The position numbers and the translations under genes were made by a program. From positions 345,304 through 409,303 of the forward strand of contig NZ_JABXWI010000012.1 in assembly GCF_014930365.1 (NCBI RefSeq): DNA of 64,000 bases, written 5' to 3'. Each line of letters opens with the position of its first letter. Within the stretch, counting starts at the first letter, position 1. Below the pieces are notes generated by a model that did no database searches, was not told the origin of the DNA, and saw only the letters and a program-made list of their open reading frames with translations. Of this stretch, positions 34,233 to 42,404 are shown in pieces. The stretch is from Streptomyces caniscabiei. GTDB lineage: Bacteria; Actinomycetota; Actinomycetes; Streptomycetales; Streptomycetaceae.

Positions 34233-34274
34233 TCAGCGACCGGGCGCGCGGCGTCGCAGCCGCGTGATTGTCAT
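34233..34274 (-). CDS. Possible 13-residue coupled peptide between pstA and pstB
   Basis: MTITRLRRRAPGR; its ATG overlaps the pstA stop (ATGA) and its stop lies inside a hairpin. It could keep ribosomes moving from pstA into the pstB leader. Chance is quite possible. Confidence 0.25.
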   Translation of the reverse strand: MTITRLRRRAPGR

Positions 34275-35326
34275 CGGGGGGCCTTCCAGCGGGCGATGCC
34301 GCGGGCCGCCAGGTTCAGGATCATGATGAAGGCGATCAGCGTCAGCGAGGCCGCCCAGGCACGGTCGTAGGCCGCTCCGGAACCGCCGCTCTGCTGGAAC
34401 TGCAGATAGATGTACATCGGCAGCGAGGCCTGCGGGTCGGAGAAGGGGTTCGCGTTGATGTAGTTCGAACCCCACACCAGCAGCAGGACCGGAGCGGTCT
34501 CACCGGCGATACGGGCGACCGCGAGCATCACACCTGTCGTAATACCACCGATCGCGGTGGGCAGCACGATTTTGAGGATGGTGCGCCACTTCGGCACGCC
34601 CAGCGCCAGCGAGGCCTCGCGCAGCTCGTTCGGGACGAGCTTGAGCATCTCCTCGGTGGAGCGGACGACGACCGGCAGCATCAGGATGGTGAGCGCCATC
34701 GCGCCGGCGAAGCCGGAGGGGCCCATGCCCAGGATCAGGATCCAGGTACTGAGGATGAACAGACCCGCGACGATCGACGGGATGCCCGTCATGACGTCGA
34801 CGAAGAAGGTGACCGCCTTGGCGAGCCTGCCCCGGCCGTACTCGACCAGGTAGATCGCGGTCAGCACACCGATCGGCACGGAGATGACGGCGGCGATGCC
34901 GACCTGCTCCAGGGTGCCGAGGATGGCGTGGTAGATGCCGCCGCCGGGCTGGGAGGTGGCGACCACACCCATCGAGTGGGTGAGGAAGTAGACGTCGAGG
35001 ACCTTCACACCACGGCTGACGGTCTCCCAGATGAGGGAGGCCAGCGGGAGCACCGCCAGCAGGAACGCGACCCAGACCAGGCTGGTCGCCACCCGGTCCT
35101 TGGCCTGTCGCTTGCCCTCGACGCGCGCGGCGATCGCGAACGAGCCGAGGACGAAGAGGATGCCCGCGATCAGGGCCCACTGGATGGAGCTCTCGAGGCC
35201 GGCGGCGGCGCTGATGCCGAGGCCCAGCACGACCGAGCCGGCGGCGACCGCCCAGGGGAACCACTTGGGCAGGGACGCGGCACGCAGGGTGCTCGGGCCC
35301 TTCGGGGAGAGAGATGCGTTGCTCAT
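34271..35326 (-). CDS. pstA: Phosphate ABC transporter permease PstA
   Basis: 351 residues. Extra N-terminal helices (about 25-70, 77-95) precede the six-helix permease core. The cytoplasmic EAA-like loop that contacts PstB is visible (LVPNELREASLALGVPKWRT), as is PTAIGGITTGVMLAVARIAG. The ATG overlaps the pstC stop (ATGA), ensuring equal synthesis. Confidence 0.95.
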   Translation of the reverse strand: MSNASLSPKGPSTLRAASLPKWFPWAVAAGSVVLGLGISAAAGLESSIQWALIAGILFVLGSFAIAARVEGKRQAKDRVATSLVWVAFLLAVLPLASLIWETVSRGVKVLDVYFLTHSMGVVATSQPGGGIYHAILGTLEQVGIAAVISVPIGVLTAIYLVEYGRGRLAKAVTFFVDVMTGIPSIVAGLFILSTWILILGMGPSGFAGAMALTILMLPVVVRSTEEMLKLVPNELREASLALGVPKWRTILKIVLPTAIGGITTGVMLAVARIAGETAPVLLLVWGSNYINANPFSDPQASLPMYIYLQFQQSGGSGAAYDRAWAASLTLIAFIMILNLAARGIARWKAPR

Positions 35327-36330
35327 GCGTTGGCCCCCGAGAACTCCTTGCGGCGGGCGATGATCAGCCGGGCCGCGCCGTTGACCAGCAGGGTGATGAC
35401 GAACAGGACCAGACCGGAGGCGATGAGGGCGTCCCGGCCCATCTCGGTGGCCTCGCTGAACTTGCTGGCGATGTTCTGGGCGAAGGTGCCGCCGCCCGGG
35501 TCGAGCAGGCTGAGGTTGATCTCGAAGCTGGACGACAGGACCATCGCCACGGCCATGGTCTCGCCGAGCGCGCGGCCGAGGCCGAGCATCGAGGCGGAGA
35601 TGACACCGGAGCGCCCGAAGGGCAGCACCGCCATGCGGATGACCTCCCAGCGGGTGGCGCCGAGGGCCAGCGCGGCCTCCTCGTGCATCCGCGGGACCTG
35701 CCGGAAGACCTCACGGCTCACGTTGGTGATGATCGGCAGGATCATGATCGCGAGCAGGATGCCGACGGTGAGCATCGAGCGGGGGGCGCCGCCCTGCCAG
35801 TCGAGGATGCCGGTCCAGCCGAGGTAGTCGTTCAGCCAGCCGTAGAGCCCGTCGAGCTGCGGTACGAGGACCAGGATGCCCCAGAGGCCGTACACGATGG
35901 ACGGCACGGCGGCGAGCAGGTCGATCACGTACGCGATGGGGCCGCCCAGCTTGCGCGGGGCGTAGTGCGTGATGAAGAGCGCGATGCCGACCGCGACCGG
36001 GACCGCGATGGCCATCGCGATGACCGACGAGACGACGGTGCCGAAGGCCAGGACCGCGATGCCGAACACCGGCGGGACGGCGGTGGGATTCCACTCGAAG
36101 GTGGTGAAGAAGTTGGCCTCGTCCTTGCTGATGGCGAGCGCGGCCCGGTAGCTGAGGAACACGGCGATGGCCGCCATGAGCACCAGCAGGAAGATGCCGG
36201 ACCCGCGGGACAGGCCGAGGAAGACGCGGTCGCCGAGGCGCGTGACGCCACGGGCGGCACGCTTGTCCTCTGCCGTCTCGGCAGGCGGTGGGGTGTGGGG
36301 TGCGGGAGTGTCTTTGAGCGATATGTCCAT
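35323..36330 (-). CDS. pstC: Phosphate ABC transporter permease PstC
   Basis: 335 residues from the ATG at 36330, which has GGAG ten bases upstream; longer readings run into the intergenic hairpin. Membrane helices around residues 42-62, 95-120, 135-160, 190-215, 250-270 and 300-322, with the coupling loop MHEEAALALGATRWEVIRMA. Forms the channel with PstA. Confidence 0.95.
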   Translation of the reverse strand: MDISLKDTPAPHTPPPAETAEDKRAARGVTRLGDRVFLGLSRGSGIFLLVLMAAIAVFLSYRAALAISKDEANFFTTFEWNPTAVPPVFGIAVLAFGTVVSSVIAMAIAVPVAVGIALFITHYAPRKLGGPIAYVIDLLAAVPSIVYGLWGILVLVPQLDGLYGWLNDYLGWTGILDWQGGAPRSMLTVGILLAIMILPIITNVSREVFRQVPRMHEEAALALGATRWEVIRMAVLPFGRSGVISASMLGLGRALGETMAVAMVLSSSFEINLSLLDPGGGTFAQNIASKFSEATEMGRDALIASGLVLFVITLLVNGAARLIIARRKEFSGANA

Positions 36331-36428
36331 CAGGTTCTCCGGTCTGCGGAGCCGTCGCCGTGGGGGCGGCGGCTCGGGGCGGAGCCGTCCGCGGTGGCGG
36401 GAGACTCCTGGCGGCGGTGCACCGGACG

Positions 36429-36462
36429 GTGCGGCCCGGTCCCGGTGGGGACCGGACCGCAC
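36429..36462 (-). promoter_or_regulatory. pstS-pstC intercistronic hairpin
   Basis: Stem GTGCGG-C-CCGGTCCC against GGGACCGG-A-CCGCAC, one mismatch, loop of about four bases, starting six bases after the pstS stop. It likely stabilises or partly terminates the pstS message, giving more binding protein than permease. Inference from position. Confidence 0.6.
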
Positions 36463-36467
36463 TCGGG

Positions 36468-37598
36468 TCAGCTCAGTTCCGAGATGGTCGTACGGACCTT
36501 GGTGATGATCTCCTCGGGCATCGGGGCGTACCCGGCCTCGGAGAGCAGCGCCTGGCCGTCCTCGGACGCGATGTAGGTGAGGAAGGACTTGGTGGCGGGC
36601 AGGGTGTCCGCCTTGTTGCCCTTGTCACAGACGATCTCGTAGGTGACGAGGGTGATCGGGTAGGCGCCCTCGGCGGTGGGCTTGTAGTTCAGCTTCAGCG
36701 CCAGGTCCTTGCCCGTGCCGACGACCTGGGCCTCGGAGATGGCCTTGGTGGCGTTCTCGACGGTCGCCTTGACCGGCTCGGCGGCCTCGGTCTTGACGTC
36801 GACCGTGGTGATGCCGTCCTTGGCGTAGGAGAGCTCCATGTAGGAGATGGCGCCCTTGGTCTCCTTCACGCCCTGCGCGACACCGGAGGAGCCCTGCGCG
36901 GACTGGCCGCCCTTGGCCTGCCAGGCCTTGCCGCCCTCGTACTTCCAGTTGTCGGGGGCCGCGGCGATCAGGTACTTGGTGAAGTTGTCCGTGGTGCCGG
37001 ACTCGTCCGAGCGGTGGAAGGCCTGGATCTTGAGGTCGGGCAGCTTGGCGTCGGGGTTGAGCGCCGCGATGGCCTTGTCGTTCCAGTTGGTGATCTTGCT
37101 GTCGAAGATCAGGGCGAGGGTCTTGGCGTCCAGGACCAGGTTGTCGACACCCGGGACGTTGTAACCGACGGCGATCGGACCGCCGACCATCGGCAGGTCG
37201 ATGCCCTGACCGCCCTTGCAGATCTCCTTGGAGGCCGTGACCTCTTCGGGCTTGAGCGCCGAGTCGGAGCCCGCGAAGGCGACCTGGCCCTGGGTGAACG
37301 CGGTGATGCCCGCGCCCGAACCGCTGCCCTTGTAGTTGATCACGACGTCCTTGCAGGTGCTCTGGTACTGCGCCACCCAGGCGTCGATCGCGTTCTTCTG
37401 CGCGGAGGAGCCATCGGCCAGCAGCTGGCCCTTGGCGTCGCCGCAGTCGATGTTGCCGGCGGCGGCCGTGCTCTCGCCCGTGCCGCTCGCGCCACCACTG
37501 GTGTCGTCGGACCCGCACGCGGTGAGGGTCAGGGCGCCGGTGAGGGCGACAGCACCGAGAGAAAGGGCGCGCAGCCGGTTCTTGCGCTGAAGCTTCAC
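36468..37598 (-). CDS. pstS: Phosphate-binding lipoprotein PstS
   Basis: 376 residues from GTG 37598 (AAGGAA nine bases upstream). Signal peptide ends with lipobox LTACG, then a Ser/Gly linker and the phosphate-binding domain: GAGITAFTQGQVAFAGSDSA, VGGPIAVGYNVPG, FHRSDESGTTDNFTKYL. It captures phosphate outside the membrane for PstCAB. The promoter region carries an excellent PHO box. Equivalent to SCO4142. Confidence 0.96.
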   Translation of the reverse strand: MKLQRKNRLRALSLGAVALTGALTLTACGSDDTSGGASGTGESTAAAGNIDCGDAKGQLLADGSSAQKNAIDAWVAQYQSTCKDVVINYKGSGSGAGITAFTQGQVAFAGSDSALKPEEVTASKEICKGGQGIDLPMVGGPIAVGYNVPGVDNLVLDAKTLALIFDSKITNWNDKAIAALNPDAKLPDLKIQAFHRSDESGTTDNFTKYLIAAAPDNWKYEGGKAWQAKGGQSAQGSSGVAQGVKETKGAISYMELSYAKDGITTVDVKTEAAEPVKATVENATKAISEAQVVGTGKDLALKLNYKPTAEGAYPITLVTYEIVCDKGNKADTLPATKSFLTYIASEDGQALLSEAGYAPMPEEIITKVRTTISELS

Positions 37599-37770
37599 TT
37601 TCGGGGGTTCCTTCCAGGAGCCGCCGTCCACGTGGCGGCGTGCGAAGTCGTCGTATCAGCCTCGGGAACCGTTCCGCTGATGCCTTCGGTCCCTCAGACT
37701 GCTGTCGTCACGGGCTGTGAGGCCGCATTTCGGTCCACATCCCGCACCGGGTAAGGCCGAAATTAGGCAG

Positions 37771-37814
37771 ATCAGGTGAAGCCGCCAATGGACGGAAGTG
37801 AACGGCGAGTGAAC
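37771..37814 (-). promoter_or_regulatory. PHO box (PhoP operator) of pstS
   Basis: Four consecutive 11-base units on the minus strand: GTTCACTCGCC, GTTCACTTCCG, TCCATTGGCGG, CTTCACCTGAT. The first two match the Streptomyces PhoP direct-repeat unit closely, the third is degenerate, the fourth is good. About 175 bp before the pstS start. Confidence 0.88.
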
Positions 37815-37999
37815 CCCTGCCGACAGTGCGGTGAGGTAACGGAACGCTCACGGCCAGAACACGCGAGGGTCCCGACACCTCACCACCTCCCCCTCAACCA
37901 TCTAACTCTCCGCACCCAATCAGCTACAGAGAGAAACCATCCCCAGTTCCCCACCACTCCACGCCCCCCACGGGACGGAAGAACCGCCTCCGAGGCCCG

Positions 38000-38150
38000 C
38001 AGGCCCCCCAGGGGCGTGGGGAACCGCGCGACCAGCCAGCCACAACGAACACGCACCGTCTCCACGAACCGCACCGGCGCGGGGAACTGCGCGACCAGCC
38101 ACAACGAACGGACGGCCGCCGACGCACACGCACCCCCGCCCCCTCAGGCG
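38000..38150 (+). repeat. Dispersed intergenic repeat, copies 6 and 7 in tandem
   Basis: GGGGCGTGGGGAACCGCGCG (38012-38031) then ACCAGCCAGCCACAACGAAC; and GGCGCGGGGAACTGCGCGAC (38077-38096) then CAGCCACAACGAACGGACGG. Two neighbouring copies sharing the flank CCACAACGAAC, suggesting local duplication. Confidence 0.75.
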
Positions 38151-38157
38151 CTCCACG

Positions 38158-38193
38158 GCGGAGCCGAGCGCGGAGCCGAGCGCGGAGCCGAGC
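38158..38193. repeat. Three tandem 12-bp repeats
   Basis: GCGGAGCCGAGC three times in a row, about 80 bp before the FAD oxidase start. Function unknown. Confidence 0.75.
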
Positions 38194-38270
38194 GGCAGAT
38201 CCTGGGAACCCGCACCCCACCCACCCCGTCTCGTTCCACGAACCCACATACGGCGCACCGGGAGACCCAC

Positions 38271-39842
38271 ATGGAACGGCGCACATTCCTCGGCGGCGCG
38301 GCCGCGATCACCACCCTCACGGCATCCGCCTGCACCACCCCCACCCCCACCCCCACCCCCGGCACGCGCGCCACAGACACCTCCCTCCGCACCACCACGA
38401 CAACCACCACCACGACCAGCGGCACCGCCAAGAACCCCACCACCGCCAACTGGTCCGCCCTCGCCCGAGACCTCGACGGCCCCCTCGTCCGCCCCGGCGA
38501 CAAGGCCTGGTCCACAGCCCGCCAGCTCTACAACACCCGCTTCGACACCCTGAAGCCCACCGCCGTCGCCTACGTCGCCCACCCCGACGACATCCGCACG
38601 ACCCTCGCCTACGCCCGGGCACACGCCCTCAAGGTCTCGATACGCAACGGCGGCCACTCCTACGCCGGCTGGTCCTCCGGCAACGGCCGCCTCGTCATAG
38701 ACGTCTCGAAGCTGAACAAGGTCCGCGCCTCCGCGAACGAGGCGGTCGTGGGCGCCGGCTCCAAGCTCATCGACGTCTACCGCGCCCTGGCCGCGAAGGG
38801 CGTCACCATCCCCGCCGGCTCCTGCCCGACCGTGGGCGTCTCCGGCCTCACCCTCGGCGGCGGCCATGGCGTCACCTCCCGCGCCTACGGCCTGACCTGC
38901 GACAGCCTCACCCAGGCCACGCTGATCACGGCCGACGGCAAGCAACTCACAGCGAACGCCACCACCAACAAAGATCTCTTCTGGGCCCTACGAGGCGCGG
39001 GCAACGGCAACTTCGGCGTGGTCACCGAACTCCGCTTCCGGACCCACCCGGCCCGCCAGGGCGTCACCGCCTACCTCACCTGGCCGTGGTCGAAGGCCGC
39101 CGCCGTACTGAAGGCCTGGCAGGAGTGGGGCCCGACGCAGGCCGACGAGATCTGGTCCTCCTGCCACCTGGAGAACGGCGGCAGCCCGACCGTCGCCGTC
39201 GCCGCGTTCTCCCTCGGCTCCTACGGCGACCTGGAGAACGCCCTCGACCGCCTCGCCGACCGCGTAGGCACCCCGGCCCGCAGTGTCTCCCTGAAGCGCC
39301 GCTCGTACGAGGACGCCATGGAGGGCTACGCCGGCTGTGGCTCCTTCTCGACCGACGCCAAGTGCCATCTGCCCGGCTCGACCCCGGGCCGCAACCCGCA
39401 GGGCGCCCTGCGCCGGGAGACGTACGCCGCCCGCTCGGACTTCTTCGACCGCTCGATCGCCCCGGCGGGCATCCAGACCCTGCTGACCCAGATCGCGGGC
39501 GTGAAGGGCGGGGCCGGCAGCATCGCCCTGACCGCCCTCGGCGGCCAGGTCAACCGGGTCTCCCCCACGGCCACGGCGTTCGTCCACCGCCGCTCCCGGA
39601 TGCTGGCCCAGTACCTCGCCTCCTGGAAGGCCGGCACCGCCGGCACGGCGGCCCAGTCCTGGCTCACCGGGGCCCACAAGTCCATGACCCGCCACGCCTC
39701 GGGCGCCGCCTACCAGAACTACACCGACCCCACCCTCAAGGACTGGAAGAAGTCGTACTACGGGGACGCGGCCCCCCGCCTGACCACCCTGAAGAAGAAG
39801 TACGACCCGAACCGCTTCTTCACGTTCCCGCAGGCTCTGTAG
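38271..39842 (+). CDS. Secreted FAD-dependent oxidase (berberine-bridge-enzyme type)
   Basis: 523 residues. The N-terminus has a twin-arginine motif (RRTFLGG) and a possible lipobox (TASAC), then a Thr/Pro-rich linker with nine threonines in a row. FAD-binding_4 domain: His129 in RNGGHSYAGW and Cys185 in GSCPTVGVSG are the usual sites of bicovalent FAD attachment; GLTLGGGHG follows. The C-terminal BBE segment ends YYGDAAPRLTTLKKKYDPNR. Tat export of the folded flavoprotein is likely. Substrate unknown (sugars or alcohols in relatives). Confidence 0.9.
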   Translation: MERRTFLGGAAAITTLTASACTTPTPTPTPGTRATDTSLRTTTTTTTTTSGTAKNPTTANWSALARDLDGPLVRPGDKAWSTARQLYNTRFDTLKPTAVAYVAHPDDIRTTLAYARAHALKVSIRNGGHSYAGWSSGNGRLVIDVSKLNKVRASANEAVVGAGSKLIDVYRALAAKGVTIPAGSCPTVGVSGLTLGGGHGVTSRAYGLTCDSLTQATLITADGKQLTANATTNKDLFWALRGAGNGNFGVVTELRFRTHPARQGVTAYLTWPWSKAAAVLKAWQEWGPTQADEIWSSCHLENGGSPTVAVAAFSLGSYGDLENALDRLADRVGTPARSVSLKRRSYEDAMEGYAGCGSFSTDAKCHLPGSTPGRNPQGALRRETYAARSDFFDRSIAPAGIQTLLTQIAGVKGGAGSIALTALGGQVNRVSPTATAFVHRRSRMLAQYLASWKAGTAGTAAQSWLTGAHKSMTRHASGAAYQNYTDPTLKDWKKSYYGDAAPRLTTLKKKYDPNRFFTFPQAL

Positions 39843-39854
39843 GTTCCCGTGAGG

Positions 39855-39915
39855 AGTGCCCCGTAAGGGTCGCGGGGAACTGCGCGAGAAGCCCCCACGG
39901 ACCCGCACCCGCCAA
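39855..39915 (+). repeat. Dispersed intergenic repeat, copy 8
   Basis: GGTCGCGGGGAACTGCGCGA at 39868-39887, then GAAGCCCCCACGGACCCGCA. Lies just after the oxidase stop. Confidence 0.7.
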
Positions 39916-40022
39916 ACAAGCCCCCCCGAGTCATCGGGCGCTCAAGGGGGGTCGAAGGGGCACAGCCCCTGGGGACGGGACGGGTAGGGGCGGCGGGGGC
40001 GAAAGAAATCCCGGGCGAACCC

Positions 40023-40751
40023 TCAGGCCGCCAGATCCCGCTCCTCCACGGACGCGGACTCCACCCGCGCCCCCGGAATCACCGCACGCCCCCCATCACG
40101 CCCCCGAGCCCGCACGAGCCACCCCACCCGAGGCGACCGCTCCACCGCCTTCATCAGCGGCGTGAGCAGAGCCATGGCGAGCGGCGACAGCAACAGCGCG
40201 ACCGCCGTCCCGAGCGCGAACCCGCCGATCACATCGGTCGGGTAGTGCACACCCATGTAGACCCGGATGAACCCGCCCAGCAGCCCGATGACCAGCCCGA
40301 CCATCCCGAACTTCCGGTTGGCGACGAACAGCCCCACCGCCATCGCCATGATCAGCGTCGCGTGATCGCTCACGAACGAGTAGTCGGTCTTGCCGGAGAC
40401 CAGCACCTCCAACCCCTCGTGATCGAGGAAGGGCCGGGGCCGCTCCACGAACCCGCGTATCGGCACGTTCACCAGCACGGCGATCCCGGCGGCGAGCGGC
40501 GCCCACGCCAACGCGGCCACGGACGCGGCGGCATCCTCCCCGCCCCGCTTCCGCACGCCCCACCAGCACCACAGGATCAGCAGCACCATCGCGAAGAGGA
40601 GCCCGTACTCCCCCACGAACTCCATCACCCGGTCGAGCCAGGTCGGCGCGTCCTTGGCCAGACCATTGATGTCGTAGAGCAGCTCGACGTCGGGATTCGA
40701 TCCGGATTCAGCGGCCAGTGAGGTAGCGGCATGCGCGGCGAGTCCAGCCAT
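40023..40751 (-). CDS. PAP2-family phosphatase
   Basis: 242 residues with about six membrane helices. The three PAP2 motifs are visible: RGFVERPRP, the SDHA version of the PSGH motif (FVSDHATL) and IRVYMGVHYPTDVIGG with the nucleophile-assisting His. Likely dephosphorylates a lipid pyrophosphate such as undecaprenyl pyrophosphate, or phosphatidate, on the outer face. The SDH substitution is also seen in bacterial BcrC/UppP-like proteins. Hydrophilic Arg-rich C-terminal tail. Confidence 0.9.
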   Translation of the reverse strand: MAGLAAHAATSLAAESGSNPDVELLYDINGLAKDAPTWLDRVMEFVGEYGLLFAMVLLILWCWWGVRKRGGEDAAASVAALAWAPLAAGIAVLVNVPIRGFVERPRPFLDHEGLEVLVSGKTDYSFVSDHATLIMAMAVGLFVANRKFGMVGLVIGLLGGFIRVYMGVHYPTDVIGGFALGTAVALLLSPLAMALLTPLMKAVERSPRVGWLVRARGRDGGRAVIPGARVESASVEERDLAA

Positions 40752-40867
40752 CGTGCTGCGGCCCTTTCGTCATCGTTCTCGCGACCGCACCGTTCGTGCG
40801 CCGCGCTTTGCCACCCCCGTGGTGTACGTAGTGCTTCCGCGTGTGCGTCGACGCGCTACGTCAAATA

Positions 40868-40896
40868 GGAACGCACACTCCTTCTCAATGCGTTCC
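40868..40896. promoter_or_regulatory. Inverted repeat upstream of the PAP2 gene
   Basis: Eight-base arms GGAACGCA and TGCGTTCC, 13 bases apart, in an unusually AT-rich stretch. Candidate operator. Confidence 0.4.
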
Positions 40897-40915
40897 ACCC
40901 TCCACTGAATGATCA

Positions 40916-40947
40916 CGCAGACGTTATCGAAGAGAGACACGTCTGCG
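40916..40947. terminator. Stem-loop after the wall-hydrolase gene
   Basis: CGCAGACG / CGTCTGCG, 16-base loop, 38 bases downstream of the stop at 40986. Weak terminator or a second operator. Confidence 0.4.
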
Positions 40948-40985
40948 CAGCTCAGGGCAGTGGTTCACGGAGAATTACGGCGTTG

Positions 40986-41993
40986 TCAGACCGCCGTAGG
41001 CAGCGCTTTCGCGCCATCTTCGGTGACCCGGGTCGCACCAAAGTAGTCGGGGGTGTCAATCGGGTCGAACCGGATCACCGCCCCCGTCCGCGGCGCGTCG
41101 ATCATGTATCCACCTCCGACATAGATCCCGACGTGCCGAATGGCCCGCGAGTTGGTGAGGTCGTCGGAGAAGAACACCAGATCCCCGGGCAGCAGCTCCT
41201 CGCGCGAGGGGTGCGGCCCGGCGTTGTACTGATCGTTCGCGACCCGCGGCAGCGTGATCCCCACACTCTCGTACGCGGCCTGCGTCAGACCCGAGCAGTC
41301 GAAGCGTCCGCCCTGCTCAGCGGTACCGGTACCGCCCCACAGATACAGCGTCCCGAGCTTCTTCTGCGCGTACGCGATGGCCCCTGCCGCCTGCTCGCTG
41401 GGATCGACCCGGGTCGTGGGAGCCGCGAAACTCTCCGACAGCGTCGTGATCGTCTTGACGTAGTTCTGGGTCTCCTTGTACGGCGGAACACCCCCGTACT
41501 TGATCACGGCGTACGCCCCCGCGTTGTAGGAAGCGAGCATGTTCGCCGTCGGATCGCCGGGTACGTCCTTCACGTACTTCGCGAGCGAGCAGTCGTACGA
41601 CGCGGCCGATGGAATCGCGTCATTCGGGTCCCAGACATCACGGTCGCCGTCCCCGTCACCGTCCAGTCCGTGCGCGGCCCAGGTCCCCGGAATGAATTGC
41701 GCGATCCCCTGCGCGGCGGCGGGGCTCTGCGCCTTCGGATTGAACCCGCTCTCCTGGTACAGCTGCGCGGCGAGCAGGGCCGGATTGATGGCCTCGCACA
41801 GATTGCCCCATTTCTGCACGAGCGACTGATAAGCGGCGGGAACAGCTCCCTTGGCCAGCCCGACCGACTTTCCGCCGATCCCGGCGGCGAGATTCCCGGC
41901 GACCAGATAGACACCCACGACCAGCACCATCACGAAGGCGAGCCCGGCACTGCCGGCAGCGATCACCACGATCCACGCCTTACGCACCGTCAA
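40986..41993 (-). CDS. Bifunctional lytic transglycosylase / NlpC-P60 peptidase
   Basis: 335 residues. A signal-anchor helix (about 6-33), a soluble lytic transglycosylase domain (60-185; catalytic Glu81 in YQESGF, AAAQGIAQFIPGTW, NMLASYNAGAYAV) and a C40 NlpC/P60 domain (200-325; Cys233 in FDCSGL, His287 in RHVGIYVGG). The insert DGDGDGDRD (111-119) looks like a calcium-binding loop. Such two-domain wall hydrolases accompany type IV secretion machines; the cmd-like cluster starts 11 kb away and is normally its direct neighbour, as I recall. Confidence 0.92.
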   Translation of the reverse strand: MTVRKAWIVVIAAGSAGLAFVMVLVVGVYLVAGNLAAGIGGKSVGLAKGAVPAAYQSLVQKWGNLCEAINPALLAAQLYQESGFNPKAQSPAAAQGIAQFIPGTWAAHGLDGDGDGDRDVWDPNDAIPSAASYDCSLAKYVKDVPGDPTANMLASYNAGAYAVIKYGGVPPYKETQNYVKTITTLSESFAAPTTRVDPSEQAAGAIAYAQKKLGTLYLWGGTGTAEQGGRFDCSGLTQAAYESVGITLPRVANDQYNAGPHPSREELLPGDLVFFSDDLTNSRAIRHVGIYVGGGYMIDAPRTGAVIRFDPIDTPDYFGATRVTEDGAKALPTAV

Positions 41994-42098
41994 CCGCCCC
42001 TCACCGCGCGCCAGTCCACCGACGGTCAGTGTAGAGGCGGCCCGCTTTCTTAGGAATGATCACTCGAACGACCACGACGACGCAGAAGGAGCCGCCCC

Positions 42099-42365
42099 GT
42101 GTCCGACATCCCCCCGGACCTCGACTGGATCCGCGCCGCCCCCGAGGGCGCGACCGGCCCCGGCCCCTGGATCGAGCTGGCCTTCGCGGAGGGCGACGGC
42201 CCCGACGACCCCGAGGCCGCCGTCTACCTCCGCGAGACGAGCGACCCCGCCACCGTCGTCACCACCAACCGCAGAAAGTGGGACGCCTTCGTACTGGGCG
42301 TCCAGGCAGGCGAGTTCGACCACTTCGTGGAGGGTGTGGAGGGATACGGGCCGACCGACCGGTAG
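42099..42365 (+). CDS. Orphan DUF397-like protein
   Basis: 88 residues. The C-terminal half (DPATVVTTNRRKWDAFVLGV, then QAGEFDHF) is a clear DUF397 C-terminal motif; the N-terminal half is acidic and lacks the usual WRKSSYS start. GTG with AAGGAG eight bases upstream. No XRE partner is adjacent. The next gene, a giant protein, begins 39 bp downstream on the same strand. Confidence 0.85.
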   Translation: MSDIPPDLDWIRAAPEGATGPGPWIELAFAEGDGPDDPEAAVYLRETSDPATVVTTNRRKWDAFVLGVQAGEFDHFVEGVEGYGPTDR

Positions 42366-42404
42366 GCCCGCGGCGTTGTCAGTGGGGCGTGCCAGGATCT
42401 CGTC

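Larger units (their letters stand above)
37599..38270. other. Intergenic region upstream of pstS and the FAD oxidase
   Basis: 672 bp with no convincing gene. It holds the pstS leader and PHO box (37771-37814), two dispersed-repeat copies in tandem (38000-38150) and a 12-bp tandem repeat (38158-38193). The oxidase promoter is not obvious. Confidence 0.7.
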
